Shown piece by piece: positions 35,325-43,192 of a stretch of 64,000 nucleotides of DNA. The notes under the pieces were generated by a model. That model saw only the letters and a list, made by a program, of their open reading frames with translations. It did not search any database and was not told the origin of the DNA. The stretch is from contig JBGTBY010000010.1 in assembly GCA_041749075.1 (NCBI GenBank), positions 1 through 64,000 on the forward strand, read 5' to 3'. The stretch's first letter is position 1, and each line of letters starts with the position of its first letter. Position numbers and translations under genes: made by a program. Origin of the DNA: CAMTWZ01 sp041749075 (lineage in GTDB: Bacteria; Bacteroidota; Rhodothermia; Balneolales; HLUCCA01).

Positions 35325-37031
35325 TTATTTGACGAGGGTCATCAACCGGGTGATCCTCGTTCCATCGGCCACCAATTCGTACATATATACGCCACTAGAC
35401 AGCTCGGACGCATCGAATTCAACCGAATGTGTCCCGGCTGCTTTAGGGCCATTTACTAACACGACAATTTCTCTTCCGAGAAGATCATATACGGCAAGCC
35501 GTACGGACGCAAAATCTTGCGTCCCCACTCGATAACGAATCACCGTCGACGGGTTAAACGGGTTAGGATAGTTCTGATTTAGCACAAATTCGTCCATCGT
35601 CCCACGTCCATCGTCATTCCGGTCTACGGATATCGTCATCTCCCCTGCCACGAAGCTCCTTGCTTCGCTCACAGTCAGAGTATCGGAATTGACCGCATAC
35701 AGGCGATAGTAGTAGGTAGCGCCCACATCCAAGCCGGAAACCAATTGGGTCACTTCCGTCAAGACATCGGTTCCTGCAGCGATCGTGCCACCATTCGTAA
35801 CCGTTGCCGCATTGAATTCCGGATTCTTAGCCATTTCGAAAAACCACTCCGTTGCGGAACGGAGGGGGTTCACGCGTCCGGATAGCGCGGCATCGCTCAA
35901 CACATGGGTCGTAACCGAAGCCCCCGTTTCAGATATCACTGGTGGATTCAAATACGCATGTACCCGTCTGCGAACAGAAGGAAGCGTCGGATAGAATGAG
36001 GATCCTGGGCAGGCGGTCGAGCTAGCGACATCATCGCGGTGACCTGAAATGATGTTGTAATTGTTCGTTCCCACATTCCGTGTACCTAATACATCCATCC
36101 CCTTCTCTTTGGCTTTCCATGCGAGCATGTTGCGAAGTGCCACAATGGCTTTTTCGGATGGAAGGATGTTGGTGTAATCGCCGATCACACAAACGCCCAT
36201 TGTCGTACCGTTCACACCGGGTGCATGAGCCCCTCGTACATCCGGATTTCCCTGATTCGTGAAAATGTTCAAGCTGTGCTCACGCCCTTGATAACTCACT
36301 CCGTTCGGGTCCACCAACCAGTTATAGCCGATATCGGACCAACTCAATGGCGCACTCGTGTGATACACATAATAGCTTCTCACTACGGCAGAGAAATCGC
36401 TGCTGCTGGTTTGTCCGGCGCTGTGATGCACCCAAAGATGGGTGACCGTGATGGGGTTGGCACCGGATCGGTTGTTCGTCAGATTCAGATTTCCACCCCA
36501 GCTGGAGCGTGGCACATAGACCGGCAGAGCATAATTCGCGGCCGTGTTCACGTCAAACTCCACCGCCTTGGCTTTGGTGTCGCTGTCTTCGGTCACACCT
36601 GGATTCACCATGAACAGACTCACCGAGCGAGGCAGGATGTCGGCCAAGCCCGCCACAACCCGGTATTGTACATAGCGAGCCTCAGCCGAAAAAAACACAA
36701 GACTTCCTTGAACCACACCGGGCGCCAGTTCAGCGTGCGAATCGTGACCCGCATCCACCCATTCGTCCCAATTCAACCCATCTGAGGAGATCCGAAGCTC
36801 GATGTGGGCATGCGAGGGCGCGTTGGTGCCGAAATCCCAACTTGGAGCGATCGAAATAAAGGGATCACCAGATACCGTGATGGTCAGTGGATCAGACTCG
36901 ATGACACGTAGCATGCCATCCTGTTTGGCCATGGTCGGTTGGATGTCGAACGAACGGGAATCCGTGCGAACTTGAGCTTGCAATGTGCTAGCAAGGCATA
37001 ACATGAGCAATGAGTAGCGTAATAAGCGCAT
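35325..37031 (-). CDS. N-acetylmuramoyl-L-alanine amidase (Amidase_2/PGRP) with T9SS sorting domain
   Basis: An exported amidase. The start at 37031 (MRLLRYSLLMLCLASTLQAQ) gives a signal peptide and 568 residues; ATGs up to 37118 lie upstream of it and inside the neighbouring lipoprotein gene. A beta-rich N-terminal domain (about 25-175) precedes an Amidase_2/PGRP domain (about 180-360). That domain has VPRSSWGG, zinc His in LWVHHSAGQ, DIGYNWLVDPNG, GVCVIGDYT and the second site SGHRDDVASSTACPG. An FN3-like segment and the T9SS sorting domain end it (LNQNYPNPFNPSTVIRY, YDLLGREIVVL, LSSGVYMYEL). The sorting-domain region carries both the 29-bp heptamer repeat and the GGACGCAA palindrome. Confidence 0.88.
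   Translation of the reverse strand: MRLLRYSLLMLCLASTLQAQVRTDSRSFDIQPTMAKQDGMLRVIESDPLTITVSGDPFISIAPSWDFGTNAPSHAHIELRISSDGLNWDEWVDAGHDSHAELAPGVVQGSLVFFSAEARYVQYRVVAGLADILPRSVSLFMVNPGVTEDSDTKAKAVEFDVNTAANYALPVYVPRSSWGGNLNLTNNRSGANPITVTHLWVHHSAGQTSSSDFSAVVRSYYVYHTSAPLSWSDIGYNWLVDPNGVSYQGREHSLNIFTNQGNPDVRGAHAPGVNGTTMGVCVIGDYTNILPSEKAIVALRNMLAWKAKEKGMDVLGTRNVGTNNYNIISGHRDDVASSTACPGSSFYPTLPSVRRRVHAYLNPPVISETGASVTTHVLSDAALSGRVNPLRSATEWFFEMAKNPEFNAATVTNGGTIAAGTDVLTEVTQLVSGLDVGATYYYRLYAVNSDTLTVSEARSFVAGEMTISVDRNDDGRGTMDEFVLNQNYPNPFNPSTVIRYRVGTQDFASVRLAVYDLLGREIVVLVNGPKAAGTHSVEFDASELSSGVYMYELVADGTRITRLMTLVK
35505..35524. repeat. REP-like palindrome inside T9SS domain coding (copy 2)
   Basis: GGACGCAA (35505-35512) and TTGCGTCC (35517-35524) form a perfect 8-bp stem with a 4-nt loop. 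It encodes VGTQDFASV. The surrounding roughly 50 bp are nearly identical to the copy at 19686-19705, while the sorting domains diverge more on the downstream side. Confidence 0.55.
35587..35615. repeat. 29-bp heptamer repeat in second amidase gene
   Basis: Exact reverse complement of 35039-35067. It encodes DDGRGTMDEF on the minus strand, immediately before QNYPNPFNPST, in a protein whose catalytic domain is unrelated to that of the convergent gene. Confidence 0.8.
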
Positions 37032-37041
37032 AGTAGATAGA

Positions 37042-37491
37042 TTAGAGATTGAACCAGGTAAGAGCGGATGAGCCATCCCATCCATTGAATTCATCCAGAC
37101 GGAATTGTTCCACAACATCGTTTTTCATGAACAGATAAAGAGCGGTGGAATCGTCAGGGTAGACTCGGTATAGGAGTACCGATTTGGTGCCGGACACACG
37201 GGATGTGAACGGTTCGCCAAGGGCGGATGTGATCTCGGCAAGGGTTTTCCCTTCGAAACGGACGGTGCCGGCTTCTGTTCGAAATGTATCGAAGCGTGGA
37301 AGATCTATCTTGTAGCCGGGATCTGGAGATACCGGTTCTTCCGATTGACGCAAACGGTCTTGGATCGAAGAAACTTTATCCGGTGCGGTTTCGGCTTGTG
37401 GATCGACCGGCAGAGGTACCGGTTTCGGTTCTGGCGTTGAGGAGCAGGATGCAACAAATAGGGTGGCCGACACGATCAGGGCGAATTTCAT
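37042..37491 (-). CDS. Small lipoprotein, function unknown
   Basis: A 149-residue lipoprotein. The ATG at 37491 starts MKFALIVSATLFVASCSS with lipobox VASC (Cys16). A Pro-rich linker (PEPKPVPLPVDPQ) follows, then a compact C-terminal domain (about 65-149) that resembles the SmpA/BamE-like pattern of a helix with GEP(F)T followed by strands (TLAEITSALGEPFTSRVSGTKSVLLYRVY, ALYLFMKNDVVEQF). The resemblance is suggestive only. It ends 10 bp before the amidase start on the same strand. Confidence 0.72.
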   Translation of the reverse strand: MKFALIVSATLFVASCSSTPEPKPVPLPVDPQAETAPDKVSSIQDRLRQSEEPVSPDPGYKIDLPRFDTFRTEAGTVRFEGKTLAEITSALGEPFTSRVSGTKSVLLYRVYPDDSTALYLFMKNDVVEQFRLDEFNGWDGSSALTWFNL

Positions 37492-37520
37492 TTGACAAAG
37501 ATACTCGAATCCGGTGTAAC
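37492..37520 (+). promoter_or_regulatory. Possible sigma70-like promoter before 37529 gene
   Basis: TTGACA at 37492-37497 and TGTAAC at 37515-37520 are separated by 17 bp in the 37-bp gap between divergent genes. A transcript from it would begin almost at the GTG start at 37529, that is, it would be nearly leaderless. Only the -35 matches consensus fully. Confidence 0.3.
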
Positions 37521-37528
37521 TTCGAGCC

Positions 37529-37933
37529 GTGAAGAAAACCTTGCTGTTATGGATTCTCGTCGTCGCCATCCTGCTGACCGGATATTTGCTATCCGCGATA
37601 CCGCCGGTGAAACCTCTGAAATTAGCTGATCTGAGCGAAGTAGAGGGCGTCATCCGAACCATTCTCACCCAGCATGCCATTTCTGAGGACCAGGTACGCA
37701 CCAGAACCATCACCTTCGAAAATGGAGCCTCACGAATCGTGCATACGGTTCCGGTTCCTGCGGCTTGGCCCAAAACCCGCTACCATCTGGATTTGAACGA
37801 CACCTTGCGCCAAATCGGTCTCGATACCTTCGGTGTGGTTGAATTTCCAGACCGTCATTTGCGGATTCACATCCTTCACCGAGGTAAAGTGATCCGCACT
37901 GTGGCTTTGAATACCGACCGGACCGTTTACTGA
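37529..37933 (+). CDS. Membrane-anchored hypothetical protein
   Basis: A 134-residue protein beginning with GTG. One N-terminal transmembrane or uncleaved signal segment (KKTLLLWILVVAILLTGYLLSAI) leads into a small extracytoplasmic domain of about 100 residues. That domain has alternating strands (VRTRTITFENGASRIVHTVPVP, FGVVEFPDRHLRIHILHRGKVIRTVAL). I do not recognise a family. It is divergent from the lipoprotein gene with only 37 bp between them, and convergent with surE (7-nt overlap). Confidence 0.7.
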   Translation: MKKTLLLWILVVAILLTGYLLSAIPPVKPLKLADLSEVEGVIRTILTQHAISEDQVRTRTITFENGASRIVHTVPVPAAWPKTRYHLDLNDTLRQIGLDTFGVVEFPDRHLRIHILHRGKVIRTVALNTDRTVY

Positions 37934-38676
37934 AGCGGAATCGTACGCAGGTGTTCCAAGGCCGCATAAGCGGTCAGATCATATTGAATGGGTGTGACAG
38001 CCGCATATCCTTGCGTGAGCATCTCCACATCCAAATCCTCTCCCATTTCCAAGACTTCGAATTTCCCGGTGATCCAGTAATAGGGTCGGTTATGCGGATC
38101 CATCCGTCCCTCATATTCTTCCACATAGCGGCTATTGGCCTGACGCGTCCATTTCATGCCTTTGAGCGGACCCGCAGGCGCGTTCAGATTCAACAAAACA
38201 CCCGGTGGAAGTCCATTATCCAGCACCACTTGAATCAGCTTGGCCGCCGCATCGCAACATCCACTCAGATCGGCATCTTCAGCGAATTCCATGCAACTGA
38301 CGGCGATGGCCCGATAACCGAGAATGGTGGCTTCAGTTGCTGCGCTCACCGTTCCCGAATAAATGGTGTTGATGCCGGCATTGGATCCATGGTTGATGCC
38401 GCTCAGCACCAGATCCGGTTTCACATCCAATAATTTGTCGTGCGCCAGTTTGATGCAATCTGCCGGAGTGCCGTTCACCGCAATGGCATCCTTTCCGTTC
38501 AGCATCTTCACTTTGTTCGCTCGCAAGGGCTGCGTCACGGTGATCGCATGACCCACCGCGCTTTGCTGCCTGTCCGGTGCAATCACCACCACTTCTCCGA
38601 ACTTGGCGGCGGTTTCAACCAAGGCCATGATTCCCGGTGAATAATACCCGTCATCGTTGCATACCAGGATTCTCAT
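37927..38676 (-). CDS. surE: 5'/3'-nucleotidase SurE
   Basis: A metal-dependent phosphatase acting on nucleoside monophosphates. The 249-residue protein starts with the signature MRILVCNDDGYYSPGI (metal ligands Asp8 and Asp9). It continues with VIAPDRQQSAVGHAIT, VNGTPADCIKLA and LVLSGINHGSNAG, all hallmarks of SurE. The start overlaps the panB stop by 4 nt. Confidence 0.95.
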   Translation of the reverse strand: MRILVCNDDGYYSPGIMALVETAAKFGEVVVIAPDRQQSAVGHAITVTQPLRANKVKMLNGKDAIAVNGTPADCIKLAHDKLLDVKPDLVLSGINHGSNAGINTIYSGTVSAATEATILGYRAIAVSCMEFAEDADLSGCCDAAAKLIQVVLDNGLPPGVLLNLNAPAGPLKGMKWTRQANSRYVEEYEGRMDPHNRPYYWITGKFEVLEMGEDLDVEMLTQGYAAVTPIQYDLTAYAALEHLRTIPLQ

Positions 38677-39479
38677 TCGTACTGCTCGTCTTTAGATGGA
38701 AATTGATTGGATTTGACATCCTTCACATACGCTTTTACCGCATTACCGATGGTTTCATGCAGTTCGAGGTAGCGGCGGATGAATCTTGGCTTGAAATCTT
38801 TGGTGAGACCCAGCAAATCATGCATCACCAACACTTGTCCGTCGCACTCCACACCGGCGCCGATGCCGATGGTCGGAATTGCCAGAGATTTGGTCACTTT
38901 CTTTGCGAGCGATGCGGGAATTTTCTCCAACACAATGGCGAAGCAACCCGCTTCTTGCAAGGCAAGAGCATCGGCCATCAGTTGATCGGCTTCTTCTGTG
39001 TCAGTAGCCCGAACTTTGTAGGTACCGAACTTATAAATGCTTTGAGGGGTGAGTCCGAGGTGACCCATCACCGGGATTCCGGCATCCACGATTTTGCGGA
39101 TAGTGGCCACAACCGGCGCCCCTCCTTCCAATTTCACGGCGTGCGCGCCGGCTTCTTTCATCATGCGTCCGGCGTTATGAAGCGCTTCTTTGGCGGTCAC
39201 CTGATAACTCATGAAGGGAAGATCCGCGACGATGAGGCATCGTGACGCACCCCTTACCACCGTCGAGGTATGATAAATCATCTGCTCGATGGTGATCGGA
39301 AGCGTGGTTTCGTGTCCGGCCATCACATTGCTAGCCGAATCGCCGACCAAGATGATGTCGATGCCGGCCGAATCGATGATCCGCGCCATCGTGAAATCAT
39401 AAGCAGTGAGCATGGAGATTTTCTCTACGCTGACTTTCATGTCGACCACGGTCCTCGTGGTGATGCGAGGGGTACTCAT
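38673..39479 (-). CDS. panB: 3-methyl-2-oxobutanoate hydroxymethyltransferase
   Basis: The first committed step of pantothenate synthesis: hydroxymethyl transfer from methylene-THF to ketoisovalerate. The 268-residue TIM barrel shows MLTAYDFTMARIID, ILVGDSASNVMAGHETTLPIT (Mg-binding Asp), VADLPFMSYQ, AVKLEGG, GHLGLTPQS and GIGAGVECDGQVLVMHDLLGL. It is flanked by 4-nt overlaps with fabZ upstream and surE downstream. It acts in the same pathway as coaBC at 18190. Confidence 0.96.
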   Translation of the reverse strand: MSTPRITTRTVVDMKVSVEKISMLTAYDFTMARIIDSAGIDIILVGDSASNVMAGHETTLPITIEQMIYHTSTVVRGASRCLIVADLPFMSYQVTAKEALHNAGRMMKEAGAHAVKLEGGAPVVATIRKIVDAGIPVMGHLGLTPQSIYKFGTYKVRATDTEEADQLMADALALQEAGCFAIVLEKIPASLAKKVTKSLAIPTIGIGAGVECDGQVLVMHDLLGLTKDFKPRFIRRYLELHETIGNAVKAYVKDVKSNQFPSKDEQYE

Positions 39480-39916
39480 AGTTTGCTCTTCGGTACGATC
39501 GCCGCAACGGCATCCATTTCACAGGTCACATTCCCATCCACCGACGCTTTCGCGGTGAAGGTGGAAAACTGGCGTTTCTGTTCGCCAAGGGTCACTTCCA
39601 GCTTCAATTGGTCCCCTGGGACCACGGGTCTGCGGAATTTGCAGTTGTTGATGCCGGAAAAAAAGATGAGATACTGAGACGGATCATCCACCCGCGTTTT
39701 CATGGCCAAAATGCACGCCGCTTGAGCCAAGGCTTCGACCTGAAGCACACCCGGCATCACCGGATTTCCAGGAAAATGTCCGTTGAAAAACTCTTCGTTG
39801 GCAGACACATTCTTGTATGCGGTGATGGTATCCCCTTCGATGGAAATCACTCGGTCTACAAGCAAAAACGGATAACGGTGCGGGATGAGGGCTTTGATGT
39901 CTTCAATGGTCATCAT
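39476..39916 (-). CDS. fabZ: 3-hydroxyacyl-ACP dehydratase FabZ
   Basis: A hot-dog-fold dehydratase of type II fatty acid synthesis, 146 residues. IPHRYPFLLVDRV is followed by the active-site FNGHFPGNPVMPGVLQVEALAQAAC (catalytic His and Glu). In many Bacteroidota FabZ is fused to LpxC; here it stands alone. The start has two adjacent ATGs. It overlaps panB by 4 nt. Confidence 0.95.
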   Translation of the reverse strand: MMTIEDIKALIPHRYPFLLVDRVISIEGDTITAYKNVSANEEFFNGHFPGNPVMPGVLQVEALAQAACILAMKTRVDDPSQYLIFFSGINNCKFRRPVVPGDQLKLEVTLGEQKRQFSTFTAKASVDGNVTCEMDAVAAIVPKSKL

Positions 39917-39943
39917 GGCAGAAGGACTTATGTTTTTGGAAGT

Positions 39944-40630
39944 TCAGGCAACAGTGCCGATGTAAATGTAGGCAATCCCACCGCTAAGGCGATGAGCCGA
40001 TTTCGAGCTGAAGGAGCCGGAACGGTCCATCAACTCAAGAAACGCATCACCTGCAGGGAAATGTGCGCTGGTTTCGGGAAGATAGGTGTAGGCATCTCGG
40101 TTGCCGGTGAGCAAGCCTCCGACCAAGGGAATCACATGCGTGCTGTAAAAGCGGTAAGGCCAGCTCATGATGCCGGTCGGTTGACCAAACTCGAGCACCA
40201 CCACGCGTCCGCCGGGTTTCACAACACGAGCCATCTCTTTTAAGCAAACCAATGGATCATCCACGTTCCGGATTCCGAACGAAATACTTGCGATGGTGAA
40301 GCGATCTTTCTTGTAGGGCAAGTTCATCGCATCGGCCACTTCAAAGGTGATATTCAATCCTTTTTTCTCAGCTTTGGCCGGGGCAGGTGCAATCATCGGG
40401 GCACAAAAATCGGTCCCGATCACTTCCCCATCCGCAACCGTTTGCTTGAAGGTGATGGCGAGATCGCCCGTACCTGTGGCGCAATCCAGTACGGAATCGC
40501 CCGGTTTGGCACCACTTAATCGTACCGCTTTTTTGCGCCAGCGGTGATGGATGCCCATCGAAAGGACGGAATTCACCAGGTCGTATCGGTCCGCAATGGA
40601 CGCGAACATGGTTCTGACTTGCTCACTCAT
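39944..40630 (-). CDS. menG: Demethylmenaquinone methyltransferase
   Basis: A SAM-dependent C-methyltransferase for the last step of menaquinone synthesis (MenG/UbiE family), 228 residues. Signatures are MFASIADRYDLVNSVLSMGIHHRWRKKAV, VLDCATGTGDLA (SAM loop), ISFGIRNVDDP and VVLEFGQPTG. The chromosome encodes menA, menC and menE 33 kb away, so menaquinone rather than ubiquinone is the product. It overlaps the upstream phosphatase gene by 4 nt. Confidence 0.94.
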   Translation of the reverse strand: MSEQVRTMFASIADRYDLVNSVLSMGIHHRWRKKAVRLSGAKPGDSVLDCATGTGDLAITFKQTVADGEVIGTDFCAPMIAPAPAKAEKKGLNITFEVADAMNLPYKKDRFTIASISFGIRNVDDPLVCLKEMARVVKPGGRVVVLEFGQPTGIMSWPYRFYSTHVIPLVGGLLTGNRDAYTYLPETSAHFPAGDAFLELMDRSGSFSSKSAHRLSGGIAYIYIGTVA

Positions 40631-41256
40631 GAGGTTATGGGTTCTTCTAAATGGTCGGTATGAAAAATCAGGTCTGGATGGAAGGTGGCTCCATCATATC
40701 GAAGTGTGTAAATGCATCCATTGGCATGATGCACCTCGTGCATGCGGGTAAGCCCCATGCCGGTGAGATGGGCGATGAGGATGCGAAGGACACGGCCGTG
40801 GGTCACAATCGCGACGCGTTCTCCCTTGTGTCGTTCTAAAATCCGATTCATGGCGTCCATCGCTCGGTCCCTGACTTGCGCCGGGCTTTCGCCCCCAATG
40901 GGCGCCAATGTTTCGTTTCCGGCATCCCAAGCGGCATACAATTCGGCGAGGTCGCCGATTTGGTCGTCTACCGGAATCCCTTCCATCGCACCGTAGCTAA
41001 GTTCATCGAGATCCGCATCGGCCTGTACCTCATTCAGGTCCATTCCCATCGCGAAGGCGGCCGTCTGCCGTGCCCTCGCCATGGAACTCGCAACAACCGC
41101 ATCCACTCCTTCACGTTTGAGCCAAGCTCCTACCCTCACGGCTTGCCGGATTCCGGATTCATTGAGCGGTGCATTGATTCCGCGCCCTTGAATCCGATTT
41201 TGAAGATTGTAATCGGTTTCGCCGTGTCGGATGAGATGCAGAATAGTGTCGGACAT
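40627..41256 (-). CDS. Histidine phosphatase family protein
   Basis: A 209-residue member of the phosphoglycerate mutase-like superfamily. The phospho-histidine motif is LIRHGETDYN (residues 7-16) with IQGRGINAPLNESG following. Arg and Glu are in SSMARARQTA and LDELSYGAMEG. The second histidine is in VAIVTHGRVLR. It could be a cobalamin alpha-ribazole phosphatase (CobC), a broad sugar phosphatase or a cofactor-dependent mutase; the sequence does not decide. The stop of the upstream gene overlaps its start (TGATG). Confidence 0.88.
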   Translation of the reverse strand: MSDTILHLIRHGETDYNLQNRIQGRGINAPLNESGIRQAVRVGAWLKREGVDAVVASSMARARQTAAFAMGMDLNEVQADADLDELSYGAMEGIPVDDQIGDLAELYAAWDAGNETLAPIGGESPAQVRDRAMDAMNRILERHKGERVAIVTHGRVLRILIAHLTGMGLTRMHEVHHANGCIYTLRYDGATFHPDLIFHTDHLEEPITS

Positions 41257-41831
41257 CAGTCTATGTTCAATTGAAAGAATTCCATAAGCAATGTCCCAAC
41301 AGCCGAATAGTAGGCTTTCCCAAGGGTGGCGCGCTGAAGATCGACATCCGCCCGTTCCTCTTCTGAAAGCCGTTTGAATCCGGGTTGCGGATACGCCATC
41401 TGCGCCATGTTTCCGATTTCAGAGGCGGTGGCATCATAAATCATTTCCGATCCACGAAAACCTTGCAACCTCACCTCCACGTTGTAAACCGGACCTTGCT
41501 TCACCAAACCGTGTAGGACATTCTTCGAGTTCGTGACGGTTACCTCAGACAGTTTCAATGAAAATTGCGACTGTCGATAGTCTGTGGTGCGGTTCATTCC
41601 TCGGTACTTGTCTCCGGGAACGGACAAAACCCGATTCAAGGCCACATTGAAGATGGAATCGGCATGGTGGGATGAAAACACGTCCGAATCGAAACGAACC
41701 GCTTCGGGTTGGATGGGTTCGATCAACAACCCCGCATTCTGATATGAAACAGGTTTCTCGGCGATCCAATGGCCGGAAGAACATCCCATTAACAATAAAA
41801 ACGCACACAAGGCAAGAAAGGAACGGGTCAT
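41256..41831 (-). CDS. Lipoprotein, function unknown
   Basis: A 191-residue lipoprotein with lipobox LLMGC (Cys17). The mature part has no domain I recognise. It has mixed alpha/beta composition with segments such as FSLKLSEVTVTNSKNVLHGLVKQGPVYNVEVRLQGF, and a C-terminal helical end (ATLGKAYYSAVGTLLMEFFQL). The operon position between a membrane protein (4-nt overlap) and the histidine phosphatase suggests an envelope role, but nothing more specific. Confidence 0.72.
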   Translation of the reverse strand: MTRSFLALCAFLLLMGCSSGHWIAEKPVSYQNAGLLIEPIQPEAVRFDSDVFSSHHADSIFNVALNRVLSVPGDKYRGMNRTTDYRQSQFSLKLSEVTVTNSKNVLHGLVKQGPVYNVEVRLQGFRGSEMIYDATASEIGNMAQMAYPQPGFKRLSEEERADVDLQRATLGKAYYSAVGTLLMEFFQLNID

Positions 41832-42457
41832 TTGGTCAGTGATGATTTAGAGAACGCATCCATCAGATCGGTTTCCATAGTTTGAACCGACTGAATCGGA
41901 ATATCGTGCCGCATGGCGTAACGCAACAGCATCATCCGCAGGATGCGGTCGTTCATGGAGATGAGTTTGGTGGCGTCGTGCCATTTGTCGAGCAACATCC
42001 GAAGCCAGCCAAAACGGAATACAAAAAACAGCCCGAGGCCGATCATGGCATCCGCCTGCCGACCCACCGTGCCCACATAACTGATCACGGCCAATGTGGC
42101 GATCAAGATGGGGAGATCAAACGTGATAAGCTTCAGGGCGGGTGTAAGCGACGGATTGAGCACCGCGCTTCGCAAGAAATACCAACCTAGGCTCAACAGA
42201 AATGCGATCAAGGCGGATGGAAACACGGACAGAAAGACGAGTGAGATGAGAAAACTCCACAATCCGATGGCTTCGAACGATTTGATCCAGATTTCGGCTT
42301 CGAGGATCATCCGCTTGAGGTCTTCTTTGTCGCGCAATCCGGGTGCGTAAGCATCGATGGCGGATAAAGACGTTCGGAACCAAAAGCCGGTCGCGGTGAA
42401 CAATCCGCTCGGGGTTTCGACAAAATGAAGGCCTGGTTCGGTGAGAATGCGTTTCAC
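41828..42457 (-). CDS. Polytopic membrane protein, function unknown
   Basis: A 209-residue inner-membrane protein with about four hydrophobic segments in its middle (AIGLWSFLISLVFLSVFPSALIAFLLSLGWYFL near 62-95, then ITFDLPILIATLAVISYVG and IGLGLFFVFRFGWLRMLL). The ends are cytoplasmic-looking and charged. I do not recognise a family. The stop overlaps the lipoprotein start by 4 nt. Confidence 0.7.
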   Translation of the reverse strand: MKRILTEPGLHFVETPSGLFTATGFWFRTSLSAIDAYAPGLRDKEDLKRMILEAEIWIKSFEAIGLWSFLISLVFLSVFPSALIAFLLSLGWYFLRSAVLNPSLTPALKLITFDLPILIATLAVISYVGTVGRQADAMIGLGLFFVFRFGWLRMLLDKWHDATKLISMNDRILRMMLLRYAMRHDIPIQSVQTMETDLMDAFSKSSLTK

Positions 42458-42482
42458 GAGGGGAAAATACGGATTTTTCGCC

Positions 42483-43115
42483 TCAGGCTTGAGCCAGTGT
42501 CAGAATCATGGCGCGTCGTGGCTCAGCCGAACGGCAAACCGTGTACAACTCGAACAAGGTCGCGCCTGTGGTGAACACATCATCCACCAACAGGATATCA
42601 CGACCCTGTATCTGATTAGGATCTGTGCATTCGAAGGCGTTTCGGATGTTCTCGTTGCGCTGGTCTAAGCTGAATCCGGTCTGTGTTCGCGTGTGACGGG
42701 TGCGGATGATGACCCCATCCGGCAAAACATCGCCTCCACTGGCTCTTGAGACGCCTGTGGCGATGGCTTTCGCTTGGTTGTATCCGCGCTTTCTTAATCG
42801 ATGAGGATGAAGCGGAACCGGTATGATGAGCATCGGTTCGATGTTGTGTGCTTTGGCAGCGGTGTACCCAAGTTCTTCGCCCAAGGCCGACATCCCGCTG
42901 TACTTGAGTCCGTGAAGCAGATGTTGAATGATGCCCTGCTTGTCGAACTGCCACATCGATATGCGGCGTTCGATCCCATCCGGCAGGATGCTGAGCGGGT
43001 CTTCGACCGCAGGTTGAAGCTGGTCGTTCAGGCAATATGGGCATAGCAAACGCCCGATTTGAACCGTGGCATGGCCGCATGCATAGCAGACTGGGGGAAA
43101 TAAAAGTGAGATCAT
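42483..43115 (-). CDS. comF: ComF-family phosphoribosyltransferase-like protein
   Basis: A 210-residue protein. A zinc-ribbon-like Cys set at the N-terminus (CYACGHA then CPYC) is followed by a type I phosphoribosyltransferase fold with the PRPP loop DILLVDDVFTTGATLFE (about 170-186). The signature RKRGYNQAKAIA is typical of ComF/GntX proteins linked to DNA uptake and processing. The gene is divergent from the RodZ-like gene, and the 77-bp gap holds a strong inverted repeat. Confidence 0.9.
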   Translation of the reverse strand: MISLLFPPVCYACGHATVQIGRLLCPYCLNDQLQPAVEDPLSILPDGIERRISMWQFDKQGIIQHLLHGLKYSGMSALGEELGYTAAKAHNIEPMLIIPVPLHPHRLRKRGYNQAKAIATGVSRASGGDVLPDGVIIRTRHTRTQTGFSLDQRNENIRNAFECTDPNQIQGRDILLVDDVFTTGATLFELYTVCRSAEPRRAMILTLAQA

Positions 43116-43145
43116 ATCTGTATAGAGGCGGAAAACCGGAATTCC

Positions 43146-43172
43146 TTACATGAAAGGTTTCTTTCGATGTAA
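43146..43172. promoter_or_regulatory. Inverted repeat between comF and rodZ-like gene
   Basis: TTACATGAAAG and CTTTCGATGTAA pair over 11 bp with one bulged base around a GTTT loop. The repeat is centred in the 77-bp divergent gap and is a candidate operator controlling one or both genes. It is not followed by a U-tract, so a terminator is unlikely. Confidence 0.4.
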
Positions 43173-43192
43173 ACTTTCCCGAAATTGAGGGC

